From Mastigamoeba balamuthi (taxonomy: Eukaryota > Evosea > Mastigamoebida > Mastigamoebidae), in assembly GCA_902651635.1 (NCBI GenBank), contig CACRSC010000013.1:820887-884886 (forward strand): a stretch of DNA of 64,000 nt. The letters run 5' to 3'. The translations under genes and the position numbers were made by a program. How positions within the stretch are numbered: position 1 is the stretch's first letter; every line of letters begins with the position of its first letter. Below the pieces are notes generated by a model. The model was not told the origin of the DNA and made no database searches. It was given only the letters and a program-made list of their open reading frames with translations. Positions 10,597 through 32,984 of the stretch are shown here, piece by piece.

Positions 10597-12623
10597 TCAC
10601 CTGGGGGCAATCCTGAGGTCCTCGTCCGACCCCTGCAGGGCCTGGAGCTCTGCGACCCTGCGGCGTCCGTCCTGGGACGCCCGCATGACCAGCAGTGCAT
10701 GTGCGCGCATAGATATCGCGCCCGCCGTCTCGTTCGGCCCCTCGTCGACTGCCGCGGACGGCTGCTCCGCGTCCTCCTTCGGGATCATACGCTCGAAACT
10801 CACGTAGCGCTCGTAGACGGTCGCTCGCGCCTGCGAGAGCTTCGTAGCCTGGGCCTGCAGTTTGCCCCTGCGCCTTTTGTTTGCCGACTCCGCCTCCTCG
10901 TTGATGAGCTCCACGACGTTGTCCGTCGCTGTCATGTAATCGTCCATCTTGCGCAGCAGCTTGTTCAGCTCGGGAAGCGCGTCGCGGATCACGTGCTTGG
11001 GCACCTCGCCCCCAGGCTCCCGCGCGTCGTCGAACCTCTTATCGAGGGCGAGGCTGTCCTCCAAGACTCTCTCGAGGACCTCGGCGTTGCGATTCGCCAT
11101 GACGCTCAGGCCCTGCCTCTTGAGCACCGCTTCCTTCCTCGTCGACGCTCGAGTCGACGCTTGTGTTCGGGTCGCCGTCCCCGCCCTGGCCGAAAGACAG
11201 CACCGAGTCTGACAGCGGAGCCTGCGGCGGCGGCTCGGGCTTGGGCAGCGCGTCCTTGGGCAACGGCTCGGCGTCGGCCAGAGCGTCGTCCGCAGCGGCC
11301 TCGGCCTTTGGCGACTCTGTCCTCGGAGCCTCTGGCTGCGCTTCGGGCACGGGAGCGGGCTGCGGCTGCCTCATCTGTTCAACCTCGTCGGCCTCTGGAT
11401 ACATGGCAGCTGCAGCCGCAACGGGCGCAGACATGCGCTTTTGCACTTTCTCCTCCACCTCATCCGAGACCGACGACACGATGAAGGGCCTGGGCTTTGC
11501 TCGCAGAGGCGTCGACGCGGGGCTTTCGGCCGGCGACGCCGTCACACTCGCCTCCTCCAGCGGCGCCTCTTGCGGCGTGGGCTGGGGCGCGGCAGCCTTG
11601 CGCTCTTCCGCCGCCGCGGCGACGCTGCCCTCCTCCTTCGCAGGCCGCTCGACGCTTCTCGGCGAGGTCGCCGAGCCCGCGCGGGTCCGCGGACGCTCGG
11701 CCCTGATGTATACAGAGGGGCTGCTGGCGGCGACGGCGGCGCACACCGTGGCGACAGGGCAGCCAGCCAGCCTGAGCTCGGCAGCCGCGCGCGACGCGTT
11801 GCGCCTGTCCTTGTAGTGCATGAGCCGGATGCCCGCGAGCGACACGACGACGACGCCCACGACGAAGGCAACCGCGACAGAGGCCGGGGAGGCATCCAGC
11901 GCGGGCAGCGCATCGGCCCACGACCTCGCGTAGGCGACGGCGCTGATGACCCTGTTGCCGATGGCGCCGAGCGAGGCGCGGATCACGCCGCGCGTCGCGG
12001 CTGCCCAGTTGGCCACCACGAAGGGCGGGGCCAGCGAGGGAGCGACGCGCCAGAACTGCACCTGCGCGCGGTGCAGCAGCGCGCTGCCGAGCGACGTGCT
12101 GGCGCAGGCGAACTGGAGCAGCGGCGCGAACGACGTCGCGTTGTAGCGGCTCGTGGGCCCTGTTGTGAGGGGAGGAGGCGCATCTCAGCCCCGCTGGCGC
12201 AGCGGGAGCAAGAGAGCGAGAGGGGACTCACCATAGAGGGTCTCGCAGTCCGTCACTGGGAGGTGGGGCGGGGCGGGTGCGTGAGCGACGAGAGAGGGGC
12301 CGCTGGGCACGGCGGGTGAGGAGGCGCAACTGTGAACGACTTCGGGAACAGGAATCGAGTCCAGATCCGCTACTGCTTGGACGCGATTCGGGAGGAGGGG
12401 GGGGGGGGGAAGAGGCATGCGGCGTCAGCTGGGAGGGGTGGGCGCAGGGCACGGATGGCGCACGGGGGTCGAGCTGGGGCTCTCTCATGGCCTGCTGGAA
12501 ATACACCGTCACCACACACTGCCGCCGCGGCGCCCTCCCCGGTGAGCGGCGGGCGGGCGGGCGGGGGTGGTGCGCTGGGGGGAAGCGTACCGCCTGGACG
12601 AGCAGCGAGATGACCCTGATCAT
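10597..12623 (-). CDS. Single-pass membrane protein with coiled-coil tail
   Basis: I do not recognise a family. The likely first exon (12591-12623) starts MIRVISLLVQA, and the next coding piece starts near 12518. An exon ending at 12232 (TDCETLYG) splices through a 73-base GTGAGT...CAG intron to 12159 (PTSRYNATSFAPLL). The outer part is Pro/Ala-rich with a potential N-glycosylation site. A transmembrane helix (VAVAFVVGVVVVSLAGI, near 11850) is followed by a long, disordered Ala/Pro/Glu region and then a helical, coiled-coil-like segment (ERVLEDSLALDKRFDDARE to about 10750). The last switch of frame, near 11100-11210, has no well-formed intron: a 70-base GTGCTG...AAG option restores it, otherwise it is a one-base sequence error. 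The stop at 10597 may be bypassed by an added exon. The overall fold suggests a receptor or membrane anchor; the function is unknown. Confidence 0.5.
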
Positions 12624-12865
12624 GGGTGGCGTTCGTTGGGTGGCTACCACCGCCCGCGTTGAGGGCTTTTGTGTTTCGCGCCGAAAACGCTAAATCTGCC
12701 GGGCACAATTAAAATCCTGCCGTTCGCGGGATATTTCGGTTGAGTTGATCTGCGGCGATCTTGTCCGTAACGGGTCGTTCTGGAATTCAAAAGAGACTGG
12801 GAGCTAAACCGATGAAATCAACCGTTGTGCGGTGCCGTCGCCAATAGCAGTGGTGCATCCGGACC

Positions 12866-23858
<10,993 letters not shown>

Positions 23859-24085
23859 CTCCGCAGACTCGTCGGGTCAGCGCTGGGCGAGCAGGTGGGG
23901 TTCGTGCGCTCCTCTCTCAAAAAATCTCTTGGGGCTTTTTTGTTTTGCTCTTTCGATGATTAGATACACGTATCTTCGCCCTCACACGCTTCCCATCTTG
24001 GGAGCTCTTGCTGAAACGGAGGGTTTTTCCGCGAGTGGCGGAGTTCCACCCCACTCCTCCCCCACGCTCTCGCTCGCCGCGCGGC
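23859..24085. promoter_or_regulatory. Divergent promoter, BEACH / pseudokinase receptor
   Basis: These 227 bases lie between two divergent start codons. They hold the paired element AGATA-CACG-TATCT at 23962-23975, a form repeated in other divergent promoters of the window. Use of the element is inferred from recurrence only. Confidence 0.5.
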
Positions 24086-27000
24086 ATGCACGCGCTCGCC
24101 GTACTCGCCTCTGCAGCGCTCCTGTCGCGCTGCGCGCTCGCGCTCGCGTCGCGGGAGCTCGCCGCGGTCGATGTCCCTTCGCTAGTGCCCGTTAATTTCG
24201 ACTCGGCGGTGTTCTCCAGCGCGCGCTGCCGCGACCCTATCGTGGCGCCGCCTCGGGGCAGCGGATGCGCGCTGTGCTCCGCGGCGTGGGTCTACAGGCC
24301 CGCGGGGTGGCTAACAGGCCCCGGAGTTGCTCTGCGCGCCCGCGCCCGTGGGATCGCCTCCTCGGGGCCGTGCGAGCCGTCGCTGGTCGTGTTGGACGGA
24401 CCCAGCCCGTCCAGCCCGCAGATCGCCGATCTCGTGCGATGGCCGTGAGTACACAAATACTCTCTCCCGATGCCTGCGTTGAGTCACGGCTCCCTTCCTG
24501 CTCACTGCCGGTGGCGAAAATGTCCATTGTCCCGCTGGCCGCAGAGAGGGGGTGGCGGGGTGGAGGGAGGTCTTTTGCCAGTCGAGCGCGATCACGGTCA
24601 TGGCTTTCTTCCGCCCTGGCGCTGCCTCGTTGAACTTCACGCTGCTGTTCGATGCACCGCGCGCCCAGGTACATCTTTTTCCGTGGCTCTTCACCCCCGT
24701 GCTGTATTTGTCCCGCCGTGTCATTTTCGCCATCATTTCGAGGGCGAAATGCCTAATTCCTAAAACCAGGTCGTCACGGAAGACAGCGGCCTTGCGGTAC
24801 TACGGACCCACGCGGAGTCCCCAGCTTCATTCTCGTTGCTCGTCAATCCCGCGTCATGTGTCCCAGGACGGCATTTTGTCCACTTGGCGTTCTCTAGCAC
24901 TGGCGGCAGGGCCACCGTGCTCGACAGTGCCAACAACAAGCTCGCCTGCGCTGTGTCGTCGTCCGTCAGCACTACTGACTGCAGTGCCCGTGTTGTCTTC
25001 GAGCCCGACGAGCAGTCTCGCGGGCAGGGCCTCTGCACGGTCTCCTACTTCCTTAGGGATCACACCAACTGCTCGTCGGTTGCGTGCGGACACGGGGAGT
25101 GCACCCCAGAGGGGAAATGTCGGTGCTACCACGGCTGGAATGGAGCGTCGTGCTCCGTTCGCTCTCTAGCGCGCAGCGAAATGGCGTCAATCGATATCCG
25201 GCTACCAGGTTCCCCCAGCACCAGCCCAGCTGATTCTTCTGCCTCGTCCCTCAGCTCGGGCGCGGATACGAGACAGAAAGACCACACAAGTGTTGGCGTT
25301 ATTGTCGGTGCTTCGGTCGCAGGAGGCGCTGCTGTTGCCACTGTCGCTGTGTTTGCTCTGTACGCGGCAAGAAGAAACGTCTGGAGCTCCTCACGCCGCG
25401 CACACGGAGAGCTTGAGTTCAAAGAGATCGGATCACCTCCGTGCCTATCCAACTCGGGCTCGACGACGAACAATCTGTCGACAGAGGCATCGACCTCAGA
25501 CTCATCATTGCCCACTGCTGCTCAGATCGTTGTCCGTCCAAGGGGGAAACACACCCACGACATACCGCAAATACCTGCGCCTGCGTACCTCCCTCCTGCA
25601 CCGTTGCCCAGCGAGCCGCCACAACGACAGGATCCAGCTGTCGGGACTGGCCCGCTCAAGCAGAGCGTGACAGAGTTAGTAGGCGCTGCCCATGCCGAGC
25701 CCGAGCCCGAGAGACCTACTGTGCCAGTTTTGGACTGCTCGCTACCACCGCTCTTCTCGGTGTCTGTTAAGGAGCTGGACTTTTTGGAGAGAAGGAAATC
25801 TCTGGCCACAATCTGCGAGAGATGTGTGCGGTGGGTCACCGTCCACAACGAGAGTGACAAGGAACTGCATCTTCATGGAAAGGCGCCATATGTTGTTCAC
25901 AAGTATCGGCTGGAACTCGACCCCGAGAACATTGTTCTCATGCCGGGCCAGTCAGAGGATGTAGAGATAGCCCTAACGATGCTATGCACGACAAAACTCG
26001 AGGCAGAGGTGTACCTCGTGCACACGGACGAGCCCAGCCGCGGAATATCTCTCCGTGTGACTTGCAGGAGCAAGCCATCTCCTGTACTCGACAGCGACAA
26101 CTACCCATTGGGTATGTCTAACGCATGCAACTTCGCTAATACTGGCCCTCTGGGGCACATAGGGCAAAAGGTGGGCGAGGGCCCGTTCTCCGAGGTGTTT
26201 ATGTCCGATTGTGGTGGTGGCCCCCAGGTGGCGGCGGTGAAGAGGTTCAGACTTCCGGGAGGCTCTTTCCACGAGACGTACGAGAGCATACGTTCGGAGC
26301 TCATACGAGAATTCCAACTCCTCTCGATCGTCAGACACCCTGACATAATGTGCCCGGTTTTCATCTCGGTAACTCGGCTCTGACGCCTGGAGATAGAAGC
26401 TGTTTTGGAGTCGCGGTGACGGGGGACCAATGTATGCTTGTGATGGAGTATGTATCAAATGGCAGCCTGAAGGACTACTTTGCGGAGAACCCCGGCGACG
26501 ATCTTATCTTCCACGTAAGCACGACCTCGGGGCGAACGCAACACTCACTGATTGTGTGCAGATGAGGATTGCGTACGATACGGCGGCGGCGTTGGCGCAC
26601 CTGCACATGCACGACGTCATGCACACGAACCTGAAACCGGGGAACATTCTCCTCGAGTCGAGGGACCCCGGTGACCCCGTTTGTGTCAAGCTGACAGACC
26701 TGCGGACTCTTCATCTCGCGGGTGAGCCCTGGATCGACGGCGGGGACCTAGCCTACGTGTGCCCCGAGGTTATTCAGGGGTATGGCCCGACGAAGGCTTC
26801 TGATGTCTACAGCTATGCCATGGTGTTGTACGAGCTGTTCTCCCACAAAGTTCCGTTCGGAGGAATCATGGCACCATTGCGTACGATCCCCAATCGCTTT
26901 CGCTTACTGAGGGTATCTCACATTACTGTGCGGATCAGTGGCTAAGTTCGTGCTGGACGGAGACCACCTGGAGTTGCCGGACTCTATACCCTCGGTGGTG

Positions 27001-27231
27001 TGCAGCATCATCGAGGCTTCGTGGGATCTGGATCCAGACAATAGGCCGACGTGCGAGCAAATCATTGAGGTATTGGAGGGATTCGGCGTTCGAGGCAGCA
27101 GTCCGTGCCCGGGCGAGCGCACACCGCCAGCTGTGCAGGAGCAGCGGTCGTCTGCGCTCAGCAACTCGGTCATCCCAATCCCACCTGACGTCGTGTTGGA
27201 ACAGTACACGCCGAGGCACGCCTCTCTGTGA
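24086..27231 (+). CDS. Receptor pseudokinase (TKL-like)
   Basis: Six exons (24086-24444, 24545-24668, 24770-26349, 26400-26514, 26562-26880, 26939-27231) give 929 residues. The order is a signal peptide (MHALAVLASAALLSRCALA), an ectodomain that includes a lectin-like part (FVHLAFSSTGG), one EGF module (CGHGECTPEGKCRCYHGWNG), a transmembrane helix (VIVGASVAGGAAVATVAVFA), a long Pro/Ser linker, an MSP/ASH-like domain, then a kinase fold. The Gly loop (VGEGPFSEVF) and the Lys (AAVKRF) are present. However, the catalytic loop reads HTNLKPGN, so the HRD Asp is Asn, and DFG reads DLR. Both metal/catalytic residues are therefore lost, and the protein should bind partners or nucleotide rather than phosphorylate. 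It is a paralogue of the intact receptor at 6171-8695. The 50-base intron at 26350 begins GTGCCC and restores the expected HPDII motif, which supports the model. Confidence 0.85.
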
Positions 27232-27602
27232 GCGTCTATAACACGATCATGTTTGTTGGTACTCCTCAACAAGACAGACGTCTGCACATGTAGGTTGAAA
27301 GGAGAAGGGGCTTGAGGGTAAGAGGAAAATGACCCTGTGAGGATCATGATGGTGTCAAGCGATCTATTGTGTGCGGGGGTGCTTTGGAAATGGAACTGCC
27401 GGATGGTTATCACCCGGTGGGGGCGGTCGGTATCCGTGGTGCCTCATTAACATCAATTTGATTCCCCGGTGGCTCAGCGGTCAAACTCGTTGTTCCAAAT
27501 TCACAATTTTTCGTGAGGTTGAGGTTCAATACCATCCGGAACCGGAAGCACATGACCGTGATGAATTTGGCAAACCAAAGAGAAGATTCTTTTTGGTTGA
27601 AA
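27232..27602. other. Intergenic before tRNA, no gene seen
   Basis: This is the 3' flank of the pseudokinase gene and the 5' flank of the tRNA. At 27467-27545 there is a weak tRNA-like stretch (A-box-like TGGCTCAGCGGTC and B-box-like GGTTCAATACC) that does not fold properly; it may be a decayed tRNA. Confidence 0.4.
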
Positions 27603-27684
27603 GCATCCGTGGCCGAGTGGTCTAAGGCGACTGACTCAAGATCTGTTATCGAAAGATGCGTGGGTTCGAACCCCACCGGATGCA
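27603..27684 (+). tRNA. tRNA-Leu(CAA)
   Basis: The acceptor arms GCATCCG and CGGATGC pair over seven bases, followed by discriminator A. The D arm is GCCGAGTGGTCTAAGGC. The anticodon loop CTCAAGA reads CAA, which decodes UUG Leu. There is an extra variable arm (ATC/GAT), as in tRNA-Leu, and a T arm GTGGG-TTCGAAC-CCCAC. The anticodon stem has one T-T mismatch. No intron and no encoded CCA. A T-rich tract (CATTTTTCC) follows directly and would serve as an RNA polymerase III stop. Confidence 0.9.
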
Positions 27685-27862
27685 CATTTTTCCGAATAAG
27701 AATGAGTCCTGTTTATTAAATCGCTCCTGCGAATCGAGCAAAGAGCTCTCACTCCGCGCTGGGCCTGTGTTCTGCTTCTTCGCTCTTTGACTTGGAGATT
27801 CGTGTCGCCCAATAACAGAAGTGAGAAATCTGCCTCCGCTTTTTTTGGAGCAGACAGCACGG

Positions 27863-29419
27863 ATGGGATCCAGCGTCGCCAAGGCGAAGAGGGCGTCCCT
27901 GACCAACACTGACGGTTCTCACTACGAAGGCGAGTTGTACAATAACAAGCGCCATGGCATCGGACGCTACGAGTGGCCTGATGGCTCCTGGTACTCCCGC
28001 CAGTGACCCTGGCTGGCTCTTCTCCAACGCCCTGAGCGCATACAGGTACGAGGGAAAGTTCGTCTCGGACAAGCGGCACGGGCGCGGGAAGCAGCAGTGG
28101 GTCGACGGCCGTGTCTACGAGGGCATGTGGCGCGACGACAAGATGCACGGCTACGGGACGTGCACGTGGCCCACAGGGGCGCTGTACGAGGGCCACTACC
28201 GCGCTGGGAACCGCCACGGCCTCGGCATCTACCTCTGGGCCGACGGCGCCCGCTACGAGGGCGAGTTCCGCGACGACACCATCGACGGGTGGGGCACCAT
28301 CCGCGAGGCGGGCGCCGAGAAGAACCCCGCGCTCGACGCCGGGGTCATCCACCAGCGGGGAACGCTGATCGCCAACTTCGACGTCTTCGAAGCCCGCGAC
28401 GCCACCTGCGAAGGTAGTATGCACCTCCCCCTGACTCCCAATACCACGTGGTGACCACCGCCCCGCTCTGCGTCCTGCGCGACTGTGCAGTCGAGGACCT
28501 CCCGGACGCGCCGCTGATGGTCCCCGACATCATCTTCCACAAGGAGCTCGCCTGCTACAAGTCGCGCGGCGTCCGGCTCGACGTCGTCGCGGTGCTGCGC
28601 GTCACCAACAAGACGCTCGACAGCCGCCTGGCCCAGTGCGTCCGCGCCCTCGAGCAGCTCGGCCGCGACAAGGGCGAGCTGGCCAAGGTCTGGGCCTTCC
28701 ACGGCTGCTCGCGCTCGCACATCAAGAGCGTCTGCCGCCTGGGCCTGCTGCGCGCCGGCCACCCGCTCAACCCCGCGGCCCCGCCCACGGCCATCGGCCC
28801 CACGTGGGACCAGGGCTGGTTCGGCAAGGGCACGCGCGGCGTCTACGTGACGCGGTTCGCGGACCACGCGGCGCGCTGGTCCAACGGCGACCGGCCCCTC
28901 GAGCTGGGCGACGAGGTCGAGGTCGTCATGCTGCGCGCGTGCCTCGGCCGCTCGTTCGCGGCGGACCGCCCGGCCCCCCTCGGCGGCCTCGACCCGCAGT
29001 TCGGCTACGACAGCCACACGAGCCCCCCGCCGCACGCCCCGATGCCCATCGTCTCGGCCCGCTCGCAGCCCGTCGGCCCCAAGAGGCCCTCGAGCGCCGG
29101 GACCGCCGGCGGCGGCAGCAGCAGCAGCAGGCCGGGGTCCGCGTCGAGCGCCAGGTCGGCCTCGCCGGGCAGCGCTGCCGCGGCGGAGATCGACGACCTC
29201 GACGGCCGCGCGTCGCCCAAGCAGCAGGAGCGGGTGCCGCACCCCAACCCCGACCCGGGCAACACAGAGTGGTTCCTCGTCCACGAGGCGCTCTGCGCCC
29301 CGCGGTTCGTCCTGCGGCTGCGCGCCGTCAGCGACGCGACGGTCAGGCCGGCGCCGCCGTCGCCCGAGGGCCTCCTGCTCCTCGAGTCATCCTTCCCCTT
29401 TGTCGACGACCCGCGCTGA
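27863..29419 (+). CDS. MORN-repeat protein with PARP-like catalytic domain
   Basis: Three exons (27863-27990, 28046-28413, 28491-29419) give 474 residues. The N-terminal part has about five MORN repeats (YEGELYNNKRHGIGRYEW, YEGKFVSDKRHGRGKQQW and so on), which often bind membranes or organise cytoskeletal structures. The C-terminal part looks like a poly(ADP-ribose) polymerase fold. Its H-Y-E triad appears as WAFHGCS, RGVYVTRFADHAARW and NTEWFLVHE, with PQFGYDS before a Ser/Ala-rich insert of about 70 residues and a closing APRFVLRL strand. If the triad is real, the enzyme transfers ADP-ribose from NAD+. The intron joins restore MORN periodicity (PDGSW/YEGKF). I know MORN and PARP families separately; this pairing is unusual to me. 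It is convergent with the Atg1 gene, 265 bases away. Confidence 0.72.
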
Positions 29420-29684
29420 CCTGACCGGCAGCGAGAAAGGGGGGAGAGGGCGCCACCCCGCCCCCCCCATGCGCCAGCCACCCACTCTTGGCGCCAGCAG
29501 GGGAGGGGGCAGCGCAGAGCATACAGCGGGAGCAAGCGTGCGAGGGAGGGGCTCGGGATGCCTGTCTGAGCACGGCGTGTTTTAATCTTGTTTTTATGGA
29601 TCTTACATGCGCATCGTCTCCTGTTGTCTGCGTCGGAACATCTCGATGTCTGAGCAGCGCGGCGAGGGCCCGGCGGGGGCTGTG

Positions 29685-31760
29685 TTAGGCGAGCCGCGAC
29701 GGGCAAAGGCGAAGAGGCGAAGCGCGCTGGGAGCTGCGGGGGTGCGCACAGTCCATGACGGAAGCCTTGTCGGCCTTGTCCTCTGCGGCCTGGTAGAGGC
29801 ACTCGAGCAGCGATATGCCGGCCGTGTACTCTGCCAGCGCCTTGTCCTCGTGGCCCATGAGCTCGTCGACGCCCGCGGCCCTGCCCAGCGACATCGCGTG
29901 CTGGTAGACGACCCTCTCGGGCGTCGCCACGGCCACCTGCCCCTGCGCCCCGCTCAGCTGCACCTGCCCGCGGTACTTGCCCACCGCCGCGAGGCACTCT
30001 GCGCGCAGCGCCGCCAGCAGGTCCACCGCGCACCGCACGCGCGAGTTCTGCCTGGCCGCGGCCTCTCGCACGGCGGGGTCGCTCTCGACGCGTCGCTGCG
30101 CCGAGAGCATCGCCCCGCGCGTGATCTCGAGGCACCAGTGGCAGAGCGCGATGGCCTCGGCGGCGTAGCCCGCCTCTGAGCGCAGCTCCGCGAGCTCGGC
30201 CAGCGCCGTCGCGCGCCTGTGCCACTGCTCGAGGTCCGCCGAGAGCCGCTCGTCTGCCGCGGGCGGCAGCGCCGGCGAGTCGCCCGACCTGGCGGGGTCC
30301 GTGTCGCCGCCGCCGATGCTCTCGAAGCTGCCGAAGCTGTCGAGGTCGTCGCCAAACGCCGCCGCCGCCGCCACCGCCGTCTCGGCCCTCCGCTGCTGCT
30401 GCTGCTGCGTCTGCTGCGCCTGCTGCGCAGACGTGCTGGTCGCCGGGCGCGCCACAAGGCCGACCTGCACCGACTGGCGCCTGACGTGGGCGACGGCGGC
30501 GCCCTGGGGGGCCGGCGGGGTGACGTCGAAGGCGGCGGCGGCCTGCTGGAGGCCCGCGGGGACGACGGCGGTGCCGACGATCCACGGGTGGCCCAGGAAG
30601 CGCTCCCAGCTGATGCGCTCGGCCGTGCCGACGGTCAGCAGGCCGCGGACGAGGTCGCGGAGGGCCTCCGAGGCCTCGACGTCGCCGGGCAGCGCCACGA
30701 CGGGCGTCGTCCGCAGGCGGTCGAAGAGCTGCACCGTCGAGTCCACCTGGAACGGCGGCCGCCCCGTCAGCATCTCGTGCAGCACGGCGCCGGTGCTCCA
30801 GAGGTCGGCCTTGTCCGTGTACTTGTGGCTGAAGAGGATCTCGGGGGCCATGTAGAGAGGGCTCCCGCAGACCGTGTCCGCCAGCGCCTCGGGGTTCAGC
30901 ACCCGCGCGAACCCAAAGTCCGCGATCTTCAGCACCGCAGAGGCCCCGCGGTCCGACAGCAGCAGGTTGTGCGGCTTCAGGTCCCGGTGCACGACGCCCT
31001 GCTGGTGTAGGTACCGCAGCCCCTCGGCTAGGCAGATATCCCGTCAGGCGATATCCAAAATCTGAATCCAGATTCTGGCTGGGAATATCTCCCCCGTCCA
31101 GGAAAATGGACCAGTTTCAATTCCGCGTTGGGGGGGGAGATATCTTGGGTGGATATTATTTCGCATTAAACAGGGGCGAGCGCACCGAGCTGGCGCATGA
31201 ACAGGTGAGCCTGGCGCTCGCTCAGCCTCTTGGCGCTCTTGATGTACGCCGCAAAGTCGCCGCCGCTGCAGTACTCGAGGAACACATAGAGGATGTTCCT
31301 GGTCTTTTCCTGCCGTGGTGGTAGTGGTAGTGGTAGTGGTAGTGGCGGTGGTGGTGGGAGTGGTAAGGCAGGCAGGCAGGACACGTGGATAATATCGGGG
31401 GGAGAGGAATTAGCAGTCAGTCACGTGAATCTCGTCGTCCTCGAGGCTGACGATGTTGGGGTGGCGCAGGCGCCGCATGATCTTGATCTCGGCGAACAGG
31501 TGCTCCTTGAGCTTGTCGCCATTGGGCTGGCTCTCGACGCGCCTCAGGTCCACGGCTGCCGTGGTGGTGAGAGGGAGATTCCCAGGAATCCTGCAGATCT
31601 TTTGGGCGCGCCGCGCTGATATTGCCCCCCCGCGCGCAATCCGCGTGCCTTTGACTGCAACGCTCCTCCCGCGGCCGTAGCCGCGGTAGACGGTGGCGAA
31701 GGAGCCCGACCCGAGGCAGTCGTTGTAGTTGAACGTGTACGCGCCCACCCTGCACTCCAT
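29685..31760 (-). CDS. ATG1: Atg1/ULK-family autophagy kinase
   Basis: Four exons (31649-31760, 31425-31555, 31186-31309, 29685-31027) give 569 residues. The kinase is at the N terminus, as in Atg1/ULK: Gly loop LGSGSFATVYRG, Lys in VAVK, FLEYCSGGDFAAYI, HRDLKPHNLLL, DFGFAR, and GSPLYMAPE. A Gln/Ala-rich linker follows. The C-terminal about 170 residues are helical, with VYQHAMSLGRAAGVDELMG near the end, which fits the tandem MIT domain that binds Atg13. Atg1 starts autophagosome formation in response to starvation. Intron 1 begins GC rather than GT (AAAG/GCACGC at 31648), needed to restore VAVKAVDLRRV. Intron 3 (31028-31185) holds GATATC-like motifs. The protein is shorter than yeast Atg1 (about 900 residues), mainly in the linker. 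Confidence 0.85.
31316..31358. repeat. GGTAGT hexanucleotide tandem repeat in intron
   Basis: About four GGTAGT units followed by GGT-rich sequence lie within intron 2 of the Atg1 gene. On the coding strand the tract reads ACTACC and forms the C-rich run before the acceptor. Confidence 0.8.
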
Positions 31761-32105
31761 TGCGCGGTTGAGGGGGCACGGGGGTGAGGGATGGGGAGGA
31801 TGTCCGCCGCGTGCACCCGAGAAATAACCTGCCAGAAGTTATCTTCTGATTCTTCTCTGCCACAGAGATTTCCCGAATCAACTAATGGGGCACAGCCGGG
31901 TACCCAACCGGCGACTGCACCGGTACAGAAAAAGTAATCGGGCGCAAATCAATTGCTTCGGAAGCAGAGGCCGCATTGCTTTGGCTTTGGCCTGGTGGCC
32001 AGATGGGCCAACACCTGTCTGTTCCAAGTCTGTGCTGCCCGCTCTGTGTGGTGGCTGCCACAGCCTCTTTCTCTTTCTAGCTCTCTCTCTCTCTCTCTCT
32101 TCCTC
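31761..32105. other. 5' flank of Atg1 and CT microsatellite
   Basis: This stretch holds the Atg1 promoter side and the 3' flank of the next reverse gene. A CT-dinucleotide tract lies at about 32078-32100. No gene is seen. Confidence 0.5.
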
Positions 32106-32847
32106 TCATTGTCTGAGCAGAGTCAGCGCCAGGGCCGCGACGAGCAGAGCGAGGGCCCACGACGGCGCGAGCTCGGCGACGGCGCTGCAAGTCGGGGCCC
32201 CGGCGCAGCCGTCGGGCACGGGCAGCACGTCGTAGCCGTTGACCTCGTCGACCACGCTGACCCTCATGTCCCCCGCCGCCGCCCCCGTCGCCGCCACGTC
32301 GCACACGTGCCACCACCGCGCGCCGTCCGCCCCCGCCGCGCGCGCCGCCCCGAGCGCCCGCCCGTTGACGCTGCACGCCAGCGACCCCGCCGCCGACCAC
32401 GCCCCGCTGAACGCGCGCACCCAGACGCTGTAGTTGCCGCAGGGCGCGCGGGCGCCCGCGAGGGTGAGGTTCTCGGCGCCGCGCGCGCCCTTGGCGTCGG
32501 CGCTCAGCGCGGCGAAGGGCAGCGCGGCGCCCTTGGCCCGGCACTCGCGCGCCCACGCGCCCACGTGGCACCCGCACGACGCCAGCGCGTGCAGGTCGTA
32601 GTCGGTCGTCGAGCTCGCGTTGCTCCACTCGATCGCCACCGTCACTGTCGTGGCGTTCTGCCGTCCGGCGCGCCCGCCGTGTGTGTGAGCCCCGGCGGGT
32701 CTGATAATCGCTTGTGGAGAGGGAAAATGCGGCGCCGAGAGCGCAGAAGCCGGCGCGCGGCGGGTATAGGGGGCGCACAAAGATGGTGGTGAGGCACATG
32801 GCCGCGGGCGCGAGGGCCGCGAGCGCCAGGACCGCGAGGGCTCGCAT
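32106..32847 (-). CDS. Secreted protein with GPI-type C terminus
   Basis: Two exons (32779-32847 and 32106-32657) give 206 residues. The N terminus is a signal peptide (MRALAVLALAALAPAAMC). The mature part has several Cys and potential N-glycosylation sites (NATT, NASS, NLT, NYS). The C terminus is a hydrophobic tail (WALALLVAALALTLL) with almost nothing after it, typical of proteins released to a GPI anchor. The single intron begins GTGCGC, the commonest donor class in this window. I see no enzyme motif; a cell-surface coat or adhesion role is only a guess. It is divergent from the Nnf1-like gene over a 137-base promoter. Confidence 0.65.
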
Positions 32848-32984
32848 GCCGGCGATTTCTAGTTCACAAATGGAGCGGGGGGTGTGTATCTCGGGAAGAG
32901 ATACCGGTATCTTGTCCCTCGAGAGAGAGGGGGGCAAGAATCTTGACCGGCTTCCCTTTGCGCGCGAAAATCCCCTGTGGAGCG
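32848..32984. promoter_or_regulatory. Short divergent promoter with GATA palindrome
   Basis: A 137-base gap separates two divergent genes. It contains a perfect 14-base palindrome, AGATACCGGTATCT, at 32899-32912, preceded by GTATCTCGGGA at about 32886. The same AGATA-N4-TATCT form occurs at 23962 and 50764. Confidence 0.5.

Noticed and set aside
27467-27545. Second tRNA gene
   Set aside because: A- and B-box-like words are present but acceptor and T stems do not pair; at best a decayed tRNA.
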